Below the pieces are notes generated by a model. It saw only the letters and a list, made by a program, of their open reading frames with translations, did not search any database and had not been told where the DNA came from. Below are positions 62,714 to 64,000 of a stretch of 64,000 nt of DNA, one piece after another. Origin of the DNA: Sulfuriferula nivalis (GTDB lineage: Bacteria; Pseudomonadota; Gammaproteobacteria; Burkholderiales; Sulfuriferulaceae); NCBI RefSeq assembly GCF_009937995.1, contig NZ_AP021881.1, positions 310,001 through 374,000 of the forward strand, in the 5' to 3' direction. The translations under genes and the position numbers were made by a program. The stretch's first letter is position 1, and every line of letters starts with the position of its first letter.

Positions 62714-63301
62714 ATGTCACCTCCCGCATTTAGTCAGCATCCCGATACACCGCCACTGCCGATGAGTGGTGATGATGTTGCGCTGGGGGGATTTGATGAA
62801 TGGCTTGATAGTGCCTGCCTTGGTGGCGATCTGCCACCAGCAGTGGCAGCTGATTTGCAAAGTGCGGCAGACAATTATCGTTTTGATGAGGTGGCGGAAA
62901 GTTATCTTGTGCAGGCTTATGCTCGTGCACCTGATCATCCCGCCGTACATATTGCACTTTATCGTTTTTACTTTTACAAAAATCGTCTGAGTGAGGCACT
63001 GGTTGTAGCACAACGTTGCCTGACCAAGACGGCAGTTGATCTTGGCTTGCCAACTGACTGGCAAAAAGTGGCACCAGATCACGTGGTATTTGCGGGGCAT
63101 GCAGAAAGTTATGCACCTGCACCACGCTTTTATCTGTTCACGCTAAAAGGTTGTGCTTATCTGAACATGCGTTTGGGAAATCTGGATCAGGGCAGAGCAC
63201 TAGTCGCCAAATTGCAAACCCTGGATCCGACCAATAAATTGGGCGGGGCCGTCTTGCAAGGCATACTTGACAGAGTGGGGAAGAATGATGATGACGATTG
63301 A
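62714..63301 (+). CDS. TPR-like protein of the nif operon, function unknown
   Basis: A 195-residue soluble protein, all helical by appearance. Central helix pairs (ADNYRFDEVAESYLVQAYAR, HPAVHIALYRFYFYKNRLSE, YLFTLKGCAYLNMRLGNLDQ) have the spacing of tetratricopeptide repeats. The N-terminus is Pro-rich and the C-terminus acidic (KNDDDD). No family name is recognised. Its place between the HesB-like and LRV genes, with a 9-bp gap before it and a 17-bp overlap after it, points to an accessory role in nitrogenase maturation. Confidence 0.75.
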   Translation: MSPPAFSQHPDTPPLPMSGDDVALGGFDEWLDSACLGGDLPPAVAADLQSAADNYRFDEVAESYLVQAYARAPDHPAVHIALYRFYFYKNRLSEALVVAQRCLTKTAVDLGLPTDWQKVAPDHVVFAGHAESYAPAPRFYLFTLKGCAYLNMRLGNLDQGRALVAKLQTLDPTNKLGGAVLQGILDRVGKNDDDD

Positions 63302-64000
63302 CGCTGTTGAAGCTTTTGAAGCGCTCGACTGGCAGGCACAGCCTATAGATTGCGCGACGTGTGCTCATCAAACACTACTTGCATCAGGGCAGTGTGAATC
63401 ACAACATGCTTGCGTGTTTGATCGCTATGCGCTGCGCATAGATAGATTTTTCCGCTGGAATCCGGCCTTGGCCAAAGATTATCTCAAACATCCGTATTTT
63501 GAGGTGCGCGCCATTGCCGCGAAATATGTCGAAGTGTTTTATTTACCGCAGTTGGTGGCCGACGAGGACGAAACCGTGCGCTGGAGTGCGGCACAGAGAC
63601 TGACATTGTCACAGTTGCGGCTGTTACGGACTGATCCTGATCGCGAAGTGCGGATACGTGTAGCGACTCGTTTGCCTGAAACTGAATTGAAATCGATGTT
63701 GCACGACGCCGATTATTACGTGCGCACTATCGTGGCGAGACGCTTACCCATTGGTTTGCTGCCTTTGATGATACATGACGCTGATCGTGAAGTGCGTTCG
63801 GAAGTGGCTAAACGTATCGCCCTGAGCAGCTTGCGCCTGATGGCGGATGACCCGGAAGTTCAGGTGCGACTTGTGGTTGCAAGACGGTTGCCCGCAGCGC
63901 AACTGAGTTTATATATTCACGATGCAGATTGGCGTGTGCGTTACGAAGTAGCGCAGCGTATCGATGAGAAACAGCTTTACGGATTGCAGGCAGATGACGA
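63285..64000 (+). CDS. LRV iron-sulfur repeat protein, nif-associated (runs off the window)
   Basis: First 238 codons of an open frame that continues past the window. ATGs at 63285, 63288 and 63291 are all in frame; GGGGA lies before them. The N-terminal cysteine cluster (DCATCAH, then GQC and HAC) fits a [4Fe-4S] site as in the Azotobacter vinelandii LRV protein. After it come repeats of about 23-24 residues (LLRTDPDREVRIRVATRLP, LMIHDADREVRSEVAKRI, LMADDPEVQVRLVVARRLP), the leucine-rich variant repeat. The A. vinelandii protein is also encoded in a nif region. Role unknown. Confidence 0.88.
   Translation, partial: MMMTIDAVEAFEALDWQAQPIDCATCAHQTLLASGQCESQHACVFDRYALRIDRFFRWNPALAKDYLKHPYFEVRAIAAKYVEVFYLPQLVADEDETVRWSAAQRLTLSQLRLLRTDPDREVRIRVATRLPETELKSMLHDADYYVRTIVARRLPIGLLPLMIHDADREVRSEVAKRIALSSLRLMADDPEVQVRLVVARRLPAAQLSLYIHDADWRVRYEVAQRIDEKQLYGLQADD

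Noticed and set aside
1-64000. CRISPR arrays, tRNA and rRNA genes
   Set aside because: No regularly spaced direct repeats and no recognisable tRNA or rRNA segments were seen on either strand.

Overview
The window looks like a piece of a betaproteobacterial chromosome of roughly 50% G+C. It most resembles the Nitrosomonadales/Gallionellales type of sulfur- or iron-oxidising, nitrogen-fixing bacterium. This is inferred from gene content and family resemblance (NrtABC, an sdhCDAB-sdhE-zapE block, nifB with its accessory genes, dbpA, dadA-alr-ridA, GGDEF/EAL proteins); no marker gene fixes the genus.

Layout. 1-2.4 kb: end of a nitrate-type ABC transporter (nrtA partial, nrtB, nrtC). 2.4-7.5 kb: two small exported proteins, a dCache-HAMP-GGDEF-EAL protein and the RNA helicase DbpA. 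7.5-11 kb: an Lrp-type regulator divergent from dadA-alr-ridA (alanine catabolism). 11-14.6 kb: an AT-rich accessory patch with two lipoproteins, a toxin-antitoxin pair, wrecks of a ParD/ParE locus, of a RAYT transposase and of an IS3-type end, and a MITE-like element. 14.6-30.8 kb: a long putrescine locus with ureohydrolase, PuuB, MocR regulator, PuuD, PuuA, putrescine aminotransferase, PotFGHI importer, GabD, PuuC-like dehydrogenase and GABA transaminase. Together these take agmatine/putrescine through GABA to succinate, by both the gamma-glutamyl and the direct transamination routes. 30.8-33.6 kb: alpha/beta-hydrolase-like protein and a LemA-TPM-TPM set. 33.9-36.9 kb: an mscS gene cut by an intact 1351-bp IS3-family element (13-bp perfect inverted repeats, GTG duplication), then a membrane protein resembling an M48 protease without its catalytic motif. 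37-43.2 kb: a probable envelope-stress or cation-response module: two COG4705-like membrane proteins, an OmpR/QseC-type two-component system, a His-tailed EamA transporter, a half-size EamA and a PepSY protein, with near-identical 6-5-6 tandem boxes before both COG4705-containing units. 43.2-48.3 kb: one dCache-PAS-GGDEF-EAL gene split by a 2.4-kb IS91-like element carrying a tyrosine recombinase and an HUH transposase. 48.5-52.2 kb: mmsA, omega-aminotransferase and a divergent PuuR-like regulator. 52.2-57.6 kb: GntR regulator, sdhCDAB, sdhE and zapE. 57.6-60.1 kb: a DMT exporter and a cytochrome c-DUF302/DUF302 pair. 60.2-64 kb: a sigma-54/NifA-controlled nif operon starting with nifB, then ferredoxin, HesB/IscA, a small helical protein and the start of an LRV iron-sulfur repeat protein that runs off the window.

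The polyamine locus and the mmsA/omega-aminotransferase pair feed succinate and probably acetyl-CoA into central metabolism, where the nearby succinate dehydrogenase operates. The strongest candidates for something undescribed are the COG4705/PepSY/two-component module with its shared operator, the cytochrome c-DUF302 pair beside nifB, and the M48-like pseudoprotease. No tRNA, rRNA or CRISPR array was seen.
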